Below are positions 63,196 to 64,000 of a stretch of DNA of 64,000 nucleotides, piece by piece; position 1 is the first letter of the stretch; the number at the start of each line of letters is the position of its first letter. Origin of the DNA: Streptomyces gelaticus (lineage in GTDB: Bacteria > Actinomycetota > Actinomycetes > Streptomycetales > Streptomycetaceae); assembly GCF_014649535.1 (NCBI RefSeq), contig NZ_BMTF01000008.1, positions 62,001 to 126,000 of the forward strand. Direction: 5' to 3'. The translations under genes and the position numbers were made by a program. The notes beneath the pieces were generated by a model. It searched no databases and had not been told where the DNA came from. It saw nothing but the letters and a program-made list of their open reading frames with translations.

Positions 63196-63969
63196 TCACT
63201 GAGGACCGTACTTGCGGCCTGTCTTGGAGGTGACGCCTCCGAGCAGGCCGCGCGGCGTCACCTTCACGAGCCCCATCAGCGCCTTGTACCGGGGGTCGGG
63301 AACCGAGACCGACTTGCCGCGCGCCAGATCCGCCAGGGCCGTCTCCACCAGCTTGTCCGCGTCGAGCCACATCCAGCCCGGGATGTTGCCGGTCCCCATC
63401 CCGGCTCGCTGGTGGAACTCGGTCCGCACGAACCCCGGGCACAGCGCCATCAGCCGGACCCCCGAACCGGCCATGTCCTTCGCCGCACCCTGGGTGAACT
63501 GCACGACCCACGCCTTGGACGCGCCGTACGTCCCGCGCGGCACGAACGCGGCCACCGAGGCCACGTTGACCACCCCGCCCCGGCCGCGCTCCCGCATCCC
63601 GGCCGCAGCCGCCGAGGTCAGCCGCAGCACCGCCTCGCAGTGCACCTTCAGCATCTTCAGCTCATCGGCCATGGGCACTTCCAGATATTGGCCCTTGTTG
63701 CCGAACCCGGCGTTGTTGACCAGCAGGTCGACCGGATGCCGACGGTCCGTCAACCGGTCCTCGACCGCGCCGATCCCGTCGTCCTCGGACAGATCGGCCC
63801 TCAGCACCTCGGCCTCGATGCCGTGCCGGTCGTGCAGCTCGGTCGCCTGCTCGCGCAGCCGCTCGGCGTTCCGCGCCACCAGCACCAGGTTGTGCCCATC
63901 GGCCGCGAGCCGCCGCGCGAAGGCGGCACCGATCCCCGCGGTCGCGCCCGTAATCAGTGCAGTCGTCAT
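63196..63969 (-). CDS. Short-chain dehydrogenase/reductase
   Basis: 257 residues. NAD(P) motif TGATAGIGAAFARRLA at the N-terminus, LVNNAGFGNKG, catalytic serine in VVNVASVAAFVPRGTYGASKAWV with Y-x3-K (YGASK), then the PGFVRTEFH loop. Resembles SDRs of unknown substrate such as those in fatty-acid or polyketide contexts. I chose the ATG at 63969; a GTG 9 bases upstream is in frame. TAACGT (63982-63977, minus strand) ends 7 nt upstream, so the mRNA may be leaderless. Tail-to-tail with the beta-helix gene. Confidence 0.93.
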   Translation of the reverse strand: MTTALITGATAGIGAAFARRLAADGHNLVLVARNAERLREQATELHDRHGIEAEVLRADLSEDDGIGAVEDRLTDRRHPVDLLVNNAGFGNKGQYLEVPMADELKMLKVHCEAVLRLTSAAAAGMRERGRGGVVNVASVAAFVPRGTYGASKAWVVQFTQGAAKDMAGSGVRLMALCPGFVRTEFHQRAGMGTGNIPGWMWLDADKLVETALADLARGKSVSVPDPRYKALMGLVKVTPRGLLGGVTSKTGRKYGPQ

Positions 63970-64000
63970 ACGTGGCACGTTAGTGCCTGTCCGGCACGCC

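Overview
The window is chromosomal DNA of a high-GC actinobacterium, almost certainly a Streptomyces. Evidence: GC-rich third codon positions throughout, many GTG starts, the streptomycete gene order around the S10/spc/alpha ribosomal protein operons, a groES-groEL1 pair with two CIRCE operators and a His-rich GroEL tail, and streptomycete families such as CU044_5270 and ECF42 sigma factors. No tRNA, rRNA, CRISPR array, insertion sequence or prophage was recognised.

Left edge (1-3299, minus strand): a two-gene RNA-repair cassette. One gene is an RNA ligase fused to a polynucleotide-kinase-like P-loop domain. The other, running off the window, combines an MJ1316/DUF504 RNA-end domain, an endonuclease/exonuclease/phosphatase domain and a poly(A)-polymerase-type nucleotidyltransferase. 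It diverges from the translation superoperon across a 507-bp region that carries the S10 promoter and a long leader.

Translation block (3807-21131, plus strand): rpsJ-rplC-rplD-rplW-rplB-rpsS-rplV-rpsC-rplP-rpmC-rpsQ, then rplN-rplX-rplE-rpsN-rpsH-rplF-rplR-rpsE-rpmD-rplO, secY-adk, map, infA-rpmJ-rpsM-rpsK, rpoA, rplQ and truA. Coupled ATGA/TAATG junctions dominate, broken by hairpins at transcript boundaries (rpsQ/rplN, rplO/secY, adk/map, rpsK/rpoA, rpoA/rplQ, rplQ/truA). rpsD is absent from its usual place between rpsK and rpoA. An uncharacterised membrane-associated gene pair, an ABC-F ATPase and an Rpn-like PD-(D/E)XK protein separate truA from rplM-rpsI.

Cell-wall, cofactor and tRNA-modification block (28034-44207): glmM, then a coaA/DUF389 pair and an ECF sigma/CU044_5270 pair on the minus strand, then glmS-acpS-nnr, a DUF488 gene, alr, an alpha/beta hydrolase, and the t6A genes tsaE, tsaB, rimI and tsaD. 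The core order (rplM-rpsI-glmM, glmS, nnr, alr, tsaE, tsaB, rimI, tsaD, groES-groEL) is the actinobacterial one also known from Mycobacterium tuberculosis. Here about 9 kb of accessory genes (TetR/MFS, DGPF protein/ECF42 sigma, small membrane proteins, a methyltransferase, a polysaccharide deacetylase and a lipoprotein) lies between tsaD and groES.

Right end (55143-63978): a fused ABM/SnoaL-like protein and a carbohydrate-uptake locus. The latter has a lipoprotein binding protein, two permeases, a 2-hydroxyacid dehydrogenase, a hybrid DeoR/LacI-type regulator and a divergent secreted beta-helix protein. TGATCGAA/TTCGATCA motifs near the promoters suggest one regulon. An SDR dehydrogenase closes the window. 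Many start codons have a TAnnnT-like -10 box ending 6-8 nt upstream and no Shine-Dalgarno, so leaderless transcripts are probably common here.
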